Assembly (NCBI GenBank): GCA_023400055.1
Contig: JAEXFN010000051.1
Coordinates: forward strand, 181,338-245,337
DNA: 64,000 bases
Direction of reading: 5' to 3'
DNA from: Bacillota bacterium
Lineage (GTDB): Bacteria > Bacillota > UBA4882 > UBA8346
Under the pieces are notes generated by a model that saw only the letters and a list, made by a program, of their open reading frames with translations, searched no databases and had not been told where the DNA came from. Of the stretch, positions 8,363-17,284 are shown one piece after another (the stretch's first letter is position 1; every line of letters starts with the position of its first letter). Position numbers and translations under genes: made by a program.

Positions 8363-9451
8363 TTGAGCAAGCGCGTCTATAATTTTAATCCCGGACCAGC
8401 CATCCTGCCCTTGCCAGTTTTGGAAGAAGCACAGCGGGATTTGCTTGATTTTAAACATACCGGAATGTCCATATTGGAAGTGAGCCATCGCGGCAAAGAT
8501 TATGAGGAGCTCCACAATGAAACCGAAACCTTGTTGAAAGAGTCGCTGGGCGCGCCCGCCGATTACCGGGTGCTGTTCATGGGCGGCGGAGCCAGCGCCC
8601 AATTTGCCTTGGTGCCGATGAATTTCCTGCCCGCCGGCGCGGTGGCCGATTATATTGTTACCGGAAGTTTTGCTGAGAAAGCTTATGAAGAAGCGGGACG
8701 GGTCGGCCAGGTCCGCATCGCCGCCAGCTCCCAAGCCACTCATTATGACCGCATCCCCGGCTTGGCTGAGATCGATGTCCGGCCGGATTCCGCCTACGTC
8801 CACATTACTTCCAACAATACCATCTTTGGTACCCAATGGCCGGTGCTGCCGGAGTTCCCGGGCGTTCCGCTGGTGGCCGACATGTCCAGCGATATCCTTT
8901 CCCGGCCTTTTGACGTTTCCAAATTTGGCCTGATCTATGCCGGCGCCCAGAAGAACCTGGGACCGTCCGGCGTGACCGTGGTTCTCATCAGTCCGGAGAT
9001 GTTGGCCAAGGGCAATAAGAATCTGCCCGTAATCTTCCAGTATGGTACCTATGCCAAGAATAATTCTTTATACAACACGCCGGCCACTTTCGCGGTGTAT
9101 ATCGTCAATCTGGTGCTGAAGTGGGTTAAAGCAAACGGCGGCGTGACCGCCATGGCGGAACGGAACCGGGCCAAAGCGGCGCTCATTTATGATGCCATCG
9201 ATAATGCCGGCGGTTTCTATCAAGGGCATGCCGTTAAGGAATACCGTTCGCAGATGAATGTGACCTTCCGGTTGCCGAGCGAGGAATTGGAGGCGGCCTT
9301 CGTTAGCGAGGCCAAGAAGCTCGACCTGATCGGCCTGAAGGGGCACCGGTCGGTCGGCGGAATGCGGGCTTCGATCTATAATGCGATGCCGCAGGAAGGT
9401 TGCCGGACGCTGGCGGAATTCATGAAGGATTTCGCGAAACGGAACGGTTGA
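8363..9451 (+). CDS. serC: phosphoserine aminotransferase
   Basis: Class V, PLP-dependent enzyme of 362 residues that converts 3-phosphohydroxypyruvate plus glutamate to phosphoserine and 2-oxoglutarate in serine synthesis; related family members also act in pyridoxine synthesis. The N-terminus VYNFNPGPAILP is the family hallmark. The PLP lysine is Lys197 in GAQKNLGPSG, and the phosphate-binding GLKGHRSVGGMRASIYNA segment closes the protein. The open frame extends 38 codons upstream, but AAGGAGG at 8348-8354 points to the TTG at 8363, giving the normal family length. It stands alone between its own promoter and terminator, with no serA beside it. Confidence 0.95.
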   Translation: MSKRVYNFNPGPAILPLPVLEEAQRDLLDFKHTGMSILEVSHRGKDYEELHNETETLLKESLGAPADYRVLFMGGGASAQFALVPMNFLPAGAVADYIVTGSFAEKAYEEAGRVGQVRIAASSQATHYDRIPGLAEIDVRPDSAYVHITSNNTIFGTQWPVLPEFPGVPLVADMSSDILSRPFDVSKFGLIYAGAQKNLGPSGVTVVLISPEMLAKGNKNLPVIFQYGTYAKNNSLYNTPATFAVYIVNLVLKWVKANGGVTAMAERNRAKAALIYDAIDNAGGFYQGHAVKEYRSQMNVTFRLPSEELEAAFVSEAKKLDLIGLKGHRSVGGMRASIYNAMPQEGCRTLAEFMKDFAKRNG

Positions 9452-9474
9452 TGCGCTGATATCATGATTTGTTG

Positions 9475-9506
9475 AATGCTACTGAGGATATCGGTAGCAT
9501 TTCTTG
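9475..9506 (+). terminator. terminator of serC
   Basis: AATGCTAC (9475-9482) pairs with GTAGCATT (9494-9501), followed by TTCTT. Confidence 0.7.
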
Positions 9507-9800
9507 TCAATGGATATAAGTTAAATTAATTTCCATTATGCATCAGATCCCTGAAGCCGGACACGGACCTAATCCAATGTATTATCGCTGAAATCGGATG
9601 AAATAAATTCCGCTCTGATTTCCATTGCATTTCCTAAGGTAAATCTCGGTTAAAGAATTTATTTCATGCTGTTAGTTGAACTTTCGTTTGGCTTCTATTA
9701 TATAAACAATATATAACAAAGGATAAATTTAGAAAAATGATAGGAAATCATTCGGCGATAGCGAAGTATATCACCCGATTGGTTAATGCAAAATGAGGAT
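9507..9800. other. A+T-rich intergenic spacer
   Basis: About 300 bp between serC and the convergent LysM gene, clearly lower in G+C than its surroundings. A promoter-like TTGAAC with TTATAT/TATATA 16-17 bases on (near 9675-9705) points rightwards, but no reading frame or convincing RNA follows. No repeat was recognised. Confidence 0.4.
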
Positions 9801-9825
9801 AAAAAAAGGGGCTTTTTTGCCCCTT
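9801..9825 (-). terminator. terminator of the LysM/SleB gene
   Basis: On the minus strand AAGGGGC, a loop of six A, GCCCCTT, then a run of T (complement of the A-run 9801-9807). Confidence 0.8.
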
Positions 9826-9854
9826 GAGTCCATTCCTGAACCGATACTTTCATG

Positions 9855-10976
9855 CTAATAACTGAAAAAAACATGATTTCCGATGACAGTAGTCACCGTC
9901 TGTGACCGTACCCATTGGTTGACCGTTTTCTCGGGATTATAAAAACCGTTTGCGCCATAACTGGGATCCGAGCCGGACAACGCCGATTGGACCGCCCGGA
10001 CTGCATTGGATGATGCCGGCAGATTAATCCGTCCGTCCAACACCGGACTGTACTGATAGCTCCCATTATCAACCTGATAAATAATTCCGGGGATTGTTTT
10101 GGGATAACGCGAGTCGCGCAAACGGTTCAAAATCGTTGCCGCTACCGCGACTTGTCCATTAAAAGGTTCGCCGTCCGATTCGGCGGTAACCAGGCGCGAC
10201 AACAGATCCAGGTCAGTCTGGCTCAAACTGAAGTTATAATAGCTGGAACTTGAGTTGCCTGAATTACTGTCGCCCGGTATTTGCAGGGTCTGACCGGGAG
10301 AAATCGAATCGCCCGTAAGATTGTTGGCTTGACGGAGCGCGTCCACGGAGATACCGAACTGTTGGGCGATCAGGAATAGCGAATCGCCGCTTTTTACGGT
10401 GTAAGCGGTTTTGCTACTGCTTTGGCTGCTGCTTCCGCTGACGGGAATCTTCAGGGATTGTCCAACCAGTAGATTATTCCCGGAGAGATTATTGGCGCTT
10501 TGCAAAGCGGCAACGGTTGTCCCGAATTTTTGGGCGAGTAGGTATAACGTGTCACCGGATTGAACCTGGTAGCTGGTACTCGTCCCGGCACTCCCGGTGG
10601 TGGGGACGATGATTTGTTGACCGATCAGTAATGAGTTGCCTGACAAATTATTGGCGTTGCGCAGCGCGTCCACTGATACCCCGAAACGTTGGGAAAGCAG
10701 GAATAAGGTGTCACCGGCGCGAACTGTATAAGCGGAACCCGAACTCGAACTAACGTTGTAACTCCCGGCAATATTAAGTGCTTGTCCGGGATAAATCGCT
10801 GTCGAAGTAAGTCCGTTCGCTTGTTGCAGTGCGGCCGCAGTGGTCCCATAGCGCGCTGCGATCGTGAAGAGCGTATCTCCCGAGTGGACATAATAAGTTT
10901 GTCCCAAAGTTGCCTGAGCGGTCAACGGAATCGTACCGATAACCAGGATTGAAACCAAAAACCCTTTCAAGTGCAC
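9855..10976 (-). CDS. secreted cell-wall hydrolase with four LysM domains and a SleB domain
   Basis: A 373-residue exported protein. A signal peptide (1-25, ending ...PLTAQA) is followed by four LysM peptidoglycan-binding domains at about 27-69, 82-124, 136-178 and 191-233, joined by Ser/Thr/Gly linkers. A C-terminal SleB/Hydrolase_2 domain runs from about 257 to the end, with the likely catalytic glutamate in VTAESDGEPFNGQVAVAA. SleB domains are lytic transglycosylases that cut spore cortex or vegetative peptidoglycan. The GTG at 10976 is chosen because AAAGGGAGCT precedes it. It is monocistronic. The usual SleB partner ypeB is not adjacent, and the usual SleB has fewer binding repeats, so a vegetative remodelling role is also possible. 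Confidence 0.9.
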   Translation of the reverse strand: MHLKGFLVSILVIGTIPLTAQATLGQTYYVHSGDTLFTIAARYGTTAAALQQANGLTSTAIYPGQALNIAGSYNVSSSSGSAYTVRAGDTLFLLSQRFGVSVDALRNANNLSGNSLLIGQQIIVPTTGSAGTSTSYQVQSGDTLYLLAQKFGTTVAALQSANNLSGNNLLVGQSLKIPVSGSSSQSSSKTAYTVKSGDSLFLIAQQFGISVDALRQANNLTGDSISPGQTLQIPGDSNSGNSSSSYYNFSLSQTDLDLLSRLVTAESDGEPFNGQVAVAATILNRLRDSRYPKTIPGIIYQVDNGSYQYSPVLDGRINLPASSNAVRAVQSALSGSDPSYGANGFYNPEKTVNQWVRSQTVTTVIGNHVFFSY

Positions 10977-11227
10977 ATTCTCAGCTCCCTTTTTGTCCGT
11001 TGTAATCCACGGCGGGCAAAAAGTGTTGGCTGTGAATCCTAGTGGGAATAAGCTGCGTTTGTCGCTGAATATGTTAGTGGACCGTGGTGCTGATGCTGTT
11101 CTGGGAAAAATAAACTAACTTGTCAAGCTTTCTCGATGCTAACAAATTCTTTTTGGCTTGGCAGTTTCCTTGTGGGAAAGAGTGGATTGGAGTTGTCCGA
11201 AGTTTAAAGCGGATTCGGGGGAGCGCG

Positions 11228-11605
11228 TCAGTAAAGGTTGGGAAGCCGGTTGGCCAGGCGGACACAGCGAAATAAAGCGGCGACGAGCGAGGGCGCGATC
11301 GGATAACGCTCGCTCTCCGGGCAAACTTCCAAATGTTGAAAAAGCCGTTCCGAGTTGCGAATCAGCTGGGACAGAAAGAATGAGAAATTCAACGACCAGT
11401 GGTAACCCTCCCATGAGTTGGCCGGCCGGATGGAAAAGAGCATCTGCATGTGATCAGCCAGCGCTTCAAATTGTTGAAGGTCGCCGCCGAGTATCTCCGG
11501 GATGGGCCGGGATTGGTCAGAACCAGCAATCGCGCGCAACAGTTCCAACATTGCAGTGACCCAGGATTCCACGGCTTCGGTGAGTGGCCGGTCGGTTGAG
11601 CTCAT
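11228..11605 (-). CDS. hypothetical protein, helical, 125 residues
   Basis: Not recognised. The product is soluble and predicted largely helical, rich in Leu, Arg and aromatic residues, with no signal peptide or membrane helix. The ATG at 11605 is preceded by GGGGGAATCAAC, a reasonable ribosome site. An overlapping plus-strand frame (11158-11559) has a less protein-like composition and no ribosome site. It may share the region upstream of the divergent HDOD gene. Confidence 0.5.
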   Translation of the reverse strand: MSSTDRPLTEAVESWVTAMLELLRAIAGSDQSRPIPEILGGDLQQFEALADHMQMLFSIRPANSWEGYHWSLNFSFFLSQLIRNSERLFQHLEVCPESERYPIAPSLVAALFRCVRLANRLPNLY

Positions 11606-11817
11606 GTTGATTCCCCCAAGATTGCGGCTTCAATTCGCGAAATAATTCGCTTGTCACAATAGCATATTCAGACGGCTCCCGCTGAGGTGAATGATGATTT
11701 GGCGGGTGTCCGTTTTTGGGGAAATGTCTGGCATTAAATACGCATACGCCGATGGCCAAAAACATGCTTCGTTATTAACCAGCGGTGTAAGCAAAGGGAT
11801 AAGGACGAAGGTAACCG

Positions 11818-13050
11818 ATGAAGAAAAATATTCTTTTTGTGGATGCTGATCCAGCCAGCTTCGGCGCAGTGAAGCTGAAGATAAACAATGTTTTCCCCGG
11901 CTGGGAGGCCAGTTACGCCCCAAGCGGTGAGGTGGCGTTCGCAATGCTCAGAGAGTCTTCCTTCGGGGTCGTTGTGGTTGCGCTGGAGATTGCCGGCCAG
12001 GAGGGTTCGAAGATCCTGCAGGAACTTGTGGCGCATCATCCGGAGACGCTCCGGGTGATTTCAGCCGATAGTGCGGCCAAAGCCCAGGTGATGCGCATCA
12101 CCAAATCGGTGCACCGTTTTTTGGCCAAACCGATCGACCTGAAAGTTCTAAAAGGCATCATCGACCGTAACCTACGTTACCAGGAGATAATTCACGATCA
12201 CACCTTGATCAAGTTGATCACCGGGGTCGGCAAACTGCCGAGCTTTCCTCCGATTTATTATCAAATCCTGCGGGAATTGCAGTCTCCCGAGGGGTCCTTG
12301 CGTAAGGTCGGCGATATGGTGGCGCAGGATGTGGCGCTCACCGCCAAAGTTTTGCAGGTGGTCAACTCTTCCTATTTTGGGCTCTCGCGCAAGATTATTA
12401 CTCCCCAGCAAGCCGTGGCGCTACTGGGGCTGGATGTGTTACGGGCTTTGGTGGTTTATACTTATGCGTTTGCCAATTTTAAAGTCCATCCCCGCCTGGA
12501 GGATTTCTCAGTCAAACGCCTTTCCCAGCACAGCCTGATCGTGGGGAAACTGGCTCAAGCCCTGGTTCACGGGGAACTGGGCGACAAAAGCATGGAGGAA
12601 GAAGCGCTTAGCGCGGGAATTCTGCACGATATCGGCAAACTGGTATTGATCCAGTCTCCGGATCAATATTTGGAGGCGTTAAGTTACAGTCAATCCAACG
12701 GTTGCAGTGAGTATCTCGCCGAATACCAGATCTTCGGAGCGTCCCATGCCGAGGTCGGAGCTTACCTCTTGGGACTGTGGGGCATTCCGGAATCGGTGGT
12801 GCTGGCGGTCGCTTTCCATCATAACCCGTCGAAGTTGATGGATAGCGGTTTTACCGCGTTAACCGCCATTCACGTGGCCGACGCTTTGATTGAGAGTGGC
12901 GGCGGAAATTCACTGGATATTCCGGGGGTGGATCTTTTTTATCTGACCCAGATTCGGAAACAAAACCAAATGGGAAAATGGTTGACGCTGTACCGGAAAA
13001 TTTTGGGCGACAGTCCCCAAGCCGGGACGGGTCCGAACCGGAGCAGTTAA
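11818..13050 (+). CDS. degenerate receiver-HDOD signalling protein
   Basis: A 410-residue two-domain protein. Residues 1-120 have the receiver fold, with acidic Asp10/Asp11 and the conserved Lys104 (FLAKPI). The phospho-acceptor Asp expected near position 55 (VVVxDxxMPxxxG) is replaced: the sequence reads VVVVALEIAGQEG. Residues about 140-340 form an HDOD domain (LPSFPPIYYQILREL, LLGLDVLRAL, GILHDIGKLVL), a catalytically weak HD relative used in signalling scaffolds. Such proteins often act in c-di-GMP, motility or stress pathways. The start is the ATG at 11818, after AAGGACGAAGG. It has its own terminator; partner unknown. Confidence 0.87.
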   Translation: MKKNILFVDADPASFGAVKLKINNVFPGWEASYAPSGEVAFAMLRESSFGVVVVALEIAGQEGSKILQELVAHHPETLRVISADSAAKAQVMRITKSVHRFLAKPIDLKVLKGIIDRNLRYQEIIHDHTLIKLITGVGKLPSFPPIYYQILRELQSPEGSLRKVGDMVAQDVALTAKVLQVVNSSYFGLSRKIITPQQAVALLGLDVLRALVVYTYAFANFKVHPRLEDFSVKRLSQHSLIVGKLAQALVHGELGDKSMEEEALSAGILHDIGKLVLIQSPDQYLEALSYSQSNGCSEYLAEYQIFGASHAEVGAYLLGLWGIPESVVLAVAFHHNPSKLMDSGFTALTAIHVADALIESGGGNSLDIPGVDLFYLTQIRKQNQMGKWLTLYRKILGDSPQAGTGPNRSS

Positions 13051-13081
13051 AAGGGGTCGGCCTTCGAATTGGACATGAGAG

Positions 13082-13112
13082 AAAGGGGGTGCCGCGCTCC
13101 CCCTTTTGTTTT
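13082..13112. terminator. bidirectional terminator
   Basis: AAAGGGGG (13082-13089) pairs with CCCCCTTT (13099-13106), then T-rich sequence. It lies between the convergent HDOD and PBP genes, and the minus strand also ends in a pyrimidine tract. Confidence 0.8.
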
Positions 13113-13163
13113 TGAATCGGTCCGCTCTTTGATTGGCGAGTTTAATTATCTAATCTCTTAAGG

Positions 13164-15281
13164 TTACCTTCCAAAAAACTTTCGCAACCATTGCAGGAAT
13201 GAAGCGGATTTGGGGCAGATATCGCAAGTCCGGGTCGGTTGCTCGCCCAGGCGGAACTCCCGTTCCTCCAGTTGTTTGCAATAAGGGGAGGGCAACAGGC
13301 CGGAACGTTTGCAGACCTGCAGCCGGACGAAGCGGTGCTTGTCACAGTATTCGGTGGGTTCAGTGCCGGATAAGAAATATTCGGTTTGGGACGGGCAAAA
13401 GCTGGTGGCTTTTAAACCGGTTTCCTTGCAAATGGCCACTTTGGTGACTTGAGCGGGGATGATGAATTCCCGGAGCGGGGCATCGGCCAGCGCCTTATTC
13501 ATGAAATCGGCCCAAATTGGAGCGGCGACCCGGTTTGCGGCGCCCGGCAACGGACGCTCGTTATGATCGCACCCCACATAGACGCAGGTCAATAGATCGG
13601 GGGTATAACCTACGAACCAGGCGTCGCGGTTCTGTTCGGTGGTGCCGGTTTTGCCGGCCGCCGGACGATTGATCAGCTGTTGAATATTGGCGGCGGTACC
13701 GCCGTCGTGCAACACCCCGGTCATGGCTTGGGTGATCAGATAAGCGACGCCGGGGGAGACGACCTTCTTGAAATTATTGGGCGCTTGATAAAGGACCCGG
13801 CCTTCATGATCCAGGATCCGGCGGATGGTGGTCGGGGCTATTTTGTACCCGCCGTTGGCCAACGGCAGATAGGCTCCGGTTAATTCCAAAGGGGTGATCT
13901 CCCCTGATCCCAACGCCAATGAGAGTTGACGGGGAAGCCGCGAGGCGATGCCCAGTTTTTTTGCAAAAGTGATGGTGGGGGAGATCCCGATTCGGTCCAA
14001 CAATTTGACGGCCACCACATTGCTGGAACAGGCCAGCGCCTCTCGCAGCGTCAACAGGCCCGAGGCATGTTCGTTCTGGTCATCGGTGGGGAAGTAGCGT
14101 TGGGCCCCGACCCGGTATAATTGGGGAGCGCGATCGATCTTGCTGGCCAGGGTGTAGCCGTGGCCCAGCGCCTCGGCGTAAAGGATGGGCTTGAATGCCG
14201 AGCCCGGTTGTCGTCGGGCCTGGGTCACCCGGTTAAACTGCGATTTAGTGATATCGGTGCCGCCGACCAAGGCCTGGATCGCGCCGGTCGAGGGGTCGAC
14301 CGCAATCAAGGCTCCTTGCGGCTGGATCAGGCCGTTTTGATCCTGGGTCAGACGCGGCAGACCGTTGCGTAGGGATTGCTCGGCCTGTCGCTGCAATTTT
14401 AGATCGAGGCTGGTCTCGATGGTGAGGCCGGCGGTCTCCAAAAGAAGCGGGTCTCTGGGGAAGAGCCGCCGGATCTCATCCTGAAGCAGCTGCATAAAAT
14501 AAGGAGCCGGCTGCAACCGGGGTTTCAGGCCGGCCAGGCGCAAAGGCTGCCGCTGGAACTGAGCGGCTTGAATGCGGCTGATATAGCGGCATTGGACCAT
14601 TCGCTCCAAAACCTGGGCCACTCGCCCCCGGGCCGCCTGAGGATGCAGATAGGGCGAGTAATAGGCGGGCCCTTTCGGTAATCCGGCCAGCAGGGCCATT
14701 TCCGCCTCGTTCAATTGGTTGAGCTCTTTTCCGAAATAGGTTTCAGCGGCGACTTTGATGCCGTAGGCGCCATGCCCGAAATAGATTTGATTCAGATACA
14801 GCGCCAAGATTTGATCTTTGGAATAGTGCAACTCCAACTTGACTGCGTAAAAAAGTTCTCTAATCTTGCGAAATAGCGTCCGGCGCTGATCCAGGTAAGT
14901 GTTTTTGACCAGCTGCTGGGTGATGGTGCTCCCGCCTTGGTCCAAACTGCGATGGGTCAGATCGTAAGCGGCCGCTTTGAGAATCCGGCCGAAATTGATG
15001 CCGTGGTGTTCGTAGAAGCGGTGGTCCTCCGTGGCCAGCAGCGCGCGGCGGAAAAAAGGCGGTACGTCGCTTAAGCTGACGGGGCGCCGGTTCTGAATAT
15101 AAAAGGTCGTGACCAGATGGTTGTCTTTATCGAGCACTTCGGAGGCCAGGGGCATCTGCGGCGGCGGAGTCGGCAAAAAAAGGGCGAGAACCAACGTTCC
15201 CAAGACTACCGCCGTGATCACCAGGATGATGGTACTCCAGTTGAGATTGATCCTGAGCGCCGGCCGCGATAGTTTGAACAT
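13164..15281 (-). CDS. class A penicillin-binding protein (transglycosylase/transpeptidase)
   Basis: Bifunctional peptidoglycan synthase of about 705 residues. A membrane anchor at about 13-37 is followed by a GT51 glycosyltransferase domain with the catalytic Glu in LATEDHRFYEHHG and the GGSTITQQLVKN motif. The transpeptidase domain shows the full triad of motifs: SAFK (active-site Ser), SSN and KTGTT. The C-terminus carries two Cys-rich units of about 35 residues each (CKETGL...C...C.KH and CKRSGL...C...CDIC). The start is ambiguous: the ATG at 15281 has AAAGGGGAAAGGG just upstream, while in-frame ATGs at 15338 and above have weaker sites. It is divergent from rmuC. Confidence 0.92.
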   Translation of the reverse strand: MFKLSRPALRINLNWSTIILVITAVVLGTLVLALFLPTPPPQMPLASEVLDKDNHLVTTFYIQNRRPVSLSDVPPFFRRALLATEDHRFYEHHGINFGRILKAAAYDLTHRSLDQGGSTITQQLVKNTYLDQRRTLFRKIRELFYAVKLELHYSKDQILALYLNQIYFGHGAYGIKVAAETYFGKELNQLNEAEMALLAGLPKGPAYYSPYLHPQAARGRVAQVLERMVQCRYISRIQAAQFQRQPLRLAGLKPRLQPAPYFMQLLQDEIRRLFPRDPLLLETAGLTIETSLDLKLQRQAEQSLRNGLPRLTQDQNGLIQPQGALIAVDPSTGAIQALVGGTDITKSQFNRVTQARRQPGSAFKPILYAEALGHGYTLASKIDRAPQLYRVGAQRYFPTDDQNEHASGLLTLREALACSSNVVAVKLLDRIGISPTITFAKKLGIASRLPRQLSLALGSGEITPLELTGAYLPLANGGYKIAPTTIRRILDHEGRVLYQAPNNFKKVVSPGVAYLITQAMTGVLHDGGTAANIQQLINRPAAGKTGTTEQNRDAWFVGYTPDLLTCVYVGCDHNERPLPGAANRVAAPIWADFMNKALADAPLREFIIPAQVTKVAICKETGLKATSFCPSQTEYFLSGTEPTEYCDKHRFVRLQVCKRSGLLPSPYCKQLEEREFRLGEQPTRTCDICPKSASFLQWLRKFFGR

Positions 15282-15499
15282 TTCCCTTTCCCCTTTTGGT
15301 TTCGATTGTTTTTCCATCATGGCTGGCTTTAGGGACATGATGCTTACTTCTTCGGAAATTTTGATAGTCTGTCTTGAAAATAATATGTCCTTCGTGGTAA
15401 TTTTTATGAAAAGGAAGGGAAATTGGAATCGATGTGGAAATACAAGCGGAGCGAATCCCCGAGACATGACCGGGTGGGAAGAACGCCGTGGAGGTTTGC

Positions 15500-16699
15500 A
15501 TGATGCCGTTTTGGCAGTTGGGGATCGCTTTTGGTAGCGGTTTGGCGTTGGGGATGCTGTTGATGGATTGGCTGGGCCGATTGAGCCGCCGGGCCAAACG
15601 GGAGCAGCAAGGGGTATTGGAGGAACTCACCGGGCAATTGAAGGAGTCCTTCGCGGCCATCTCTTACGAAGCGTTGAACCGGAATACCGAACAGTTTTTG
15701 AATCTGGCCGCCGATACCTTACAGCACCAGAACCGTCTGGGCGAACAAGTGCTGGACACCAAAAAGCAATTGATCGACCAAAGCCTGGCGACAATGGGCA
15801 AGGAGATCGGCCGGATCCATGAGCTGGTGAGCCTTTTGGAACGGGATCGCCAACAGAAATTCGGCGAGTTGCACAGCCAGTTGCAGCAGGCGGTGGAACA
15901 GACCGCCCGGTTGCGGGAGACCACCGACAGTTTACGGAATGTTTTGAGCAATTCCCGGCTGCGCGGACAATGGGGCGAACGGATGGCCGAGGATATTCTG
16001 CGCACGGCCGGTTTGATCGAGGGGATCAACTATCGCAAACAGCAAGTGACCGGCGCGGGAAGCCGGCCCGATTTTACCTTCCTGCTCCCCAAGAACCTCA
16101 AAGTCAATATGGATGTCAAATTCCCGCTCGATAACTTCCTTCATTTCATGGACTGCAGCGAGGCAAGCCGACGGGAAGAATATAAGCAGCAGTTTCTCAA
16201 AGACGTCCGGAACCGGATGAAGGAAGTCACCTCCAGGGACTACATCAATCCCGCCGAAAATACCTTGGACTATGTATTGGTGTTCATTCCCAACGAGCAA
16301 ATCTACGGATTCATCCATGAAAGCGACAGTACCCTGTTGGACGAGGCCGTCCGGAACCGGGTCATTCTCTGTTCGCCGCTGACGCTGTATGCATTTTTAG
16401 TCGTAATCCGCCAAGCGGTGGAAAATTTTAATCTGGAACGGGCCACTCATCAGATCCTCTCCCTGATGGGGACTTTCAACAAGCAATGGGAGAGCTTTTG
16501 TTCTTGCTTCGACCGCCTGGGCAAGCGGCTGGAGGATGCGCAGCGGGAATTGGCTGCCTTGATGACCACCCGCCGCAACCAATTGGAAAAACCATTGCGG
16601 TTAATCGAGGAATTGCGCAAGCAGAACAGTTTGCCGTTGGAACCCCTGGCAGCGGAAGCGGAAGCGGCTGCGGGCGACCAGGAAAAAGCGGAAGAATAA
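15500..16699 (+). CDS. rmuC: DNA recombination protein RmuC
   Basis: A 399-residue RmuC homologue. An N-terminal membrane segment (about 5-22) leads into a long coiled coil (about 30-155) and then the conserved RmuC core, related to PD-(D/E)XK nuclease folds (GQWGERMAEDILR, GSRPDFTFLLP, VNMDVKFPLDNF, VFIPNEQIYGFI). RmuC limits recombination at inverted repeats in E. coli and is linked to DNA-end processing. GTGGAGG at 15488-15494 acts as ribosome site for the ATG at 15500 rather than as the start codon. The protein ends in a low-complexity Glu/Ala tail. cheD follows after 21 bp, suggesting cotranscription. Confidence 0.93.
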   Translation: MMPFWQLGIAFGSGLALGMLLMDWLGRLSRRAKREQQGVLEELTGQLKESFAAISYEALNRNTEQFLNLAADTLQHQNRLGEQVLDTKKQLIDQSLATMGKEIGRIHELVSLLERDRQQKFGELHSQLQQAVEQTARLRETTDSLRNVLSNSRLRGQWGERMAEDILRTAGLIEGINYRKQQVTGAGSRPDFTFLLPKNLKVNMDVKFPLDNFLHFMDCSEASRREEYKQQFLKDVRNRMKEVTSRDYINPAENTLDYVLVFIPNEQIYGFIHESDSTLLDEAVRNRVILCSPLTLYAFLVVIRQAVENFNLERATHQILSLMGTFNKQWESFCSCFDRLGKRLEDAQRELAALMTTRRNQLEKPLRLIEELRKQNSLPLEPLAAEAEAAAGDQEKAEE

Positions 16700-16720
16700 A
16701 CCGGTTTCGGGAGGCCGGAA

Positions 16721-17245
16721 ATGGAGCTACAGGGCCAACATTTGATAACCATCTTTAATGGGGAATCGTTCGTCTCCGACGATCCGTGGATCGTCGTCGC
16801 CACCGTGCTGGGGTCGTGCATCGCGGTTTGCTTATACGATGAACAGAGCCGGATCGGGGGAATGAACCACTTTATGCTGGACAAATCGCATCGGGAAGCG
16901 GTTGCCCATCCCGGCTGGTACGGTTACCAGTCATTACAGGCGCTGATCCTGGAATTAATAAAGCGCGGCGCGCAACTCTCCCGGCTGCGGGCCAAGGTAT
17001 ACGGGGGCGCCAAGATGCTGCAAGTATCCAAACAACCGCAGTTAAATGTGGCGTTGAATAACATCCGTTTTACATTGGATTTCTTGAAAAAGGAAGCGAT
17101 CCCCGTCGTCGAACAGGATTTGGGCGGCACCCGCGGCCGGAAGGTCTTCTTTCGGCTGGTCGACTTTCAAGTCCGGGTGAAGTTGCTGGCGCCAGCGACG
17201 ATTCGTCCGGAGCGGCTGGTGACAGGCACGAACCAATTCGTTTGA
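16721..17245 (+). CDS. cheD: chemoreceptor glutamine deamidase CheD
   Basis: A 174-residue CheD homologue, which deamidates glutamines in chemoreceptor signalling domains and, in Bacillus, partners CheC. The catalytic Cys-His pair is visible: TVLGSCIAVCLYD and GGMNHFML; the VYGGAKML stretch is also typical. No other chemotaxis gene is in the window, so receptors and CheC must lie elsewhere. The gene sits between rmuC and murI, closely spaced on both sides, so it is probably transcribed with them. The ATG at 16721 is preceded by GGGAGG. Confidence 0.93.
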   Translation: MELQGQHLITIFNGESFVSDDPWIVVATVLGSCIAVCLYDEQSRIGGMNHFMLDKSHREAVAHPGWYGYQSLQALILELIKRGAQLSRLRAKVYGGAKMLQVSKQPQLNVALNNIRFTLDFLKKEAIPVVEQDLGGTRGRKVFFRLVDFQVRVKLLAPATIRPERLVTGTNQFV

Positions 17246-17284
17246 TCCGCTGGAGATTACAGTGTTGTGGCGAGGTGATTCACG

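Noticed and set aside
11121..11130. Minus-strand TTGACA as promoter of the LysM/SleB gene
   Set aside because: No acceptable -10 box at the right distance on that strand.
11158..11559. Plus-strand frame opposite the 125-residue hypothetical protein
   Set aside because: No ribosome site and Trp/Pro/Gly/Arg-rich composition typical of a shadow frame; the minus-strand frame is more protein-like.
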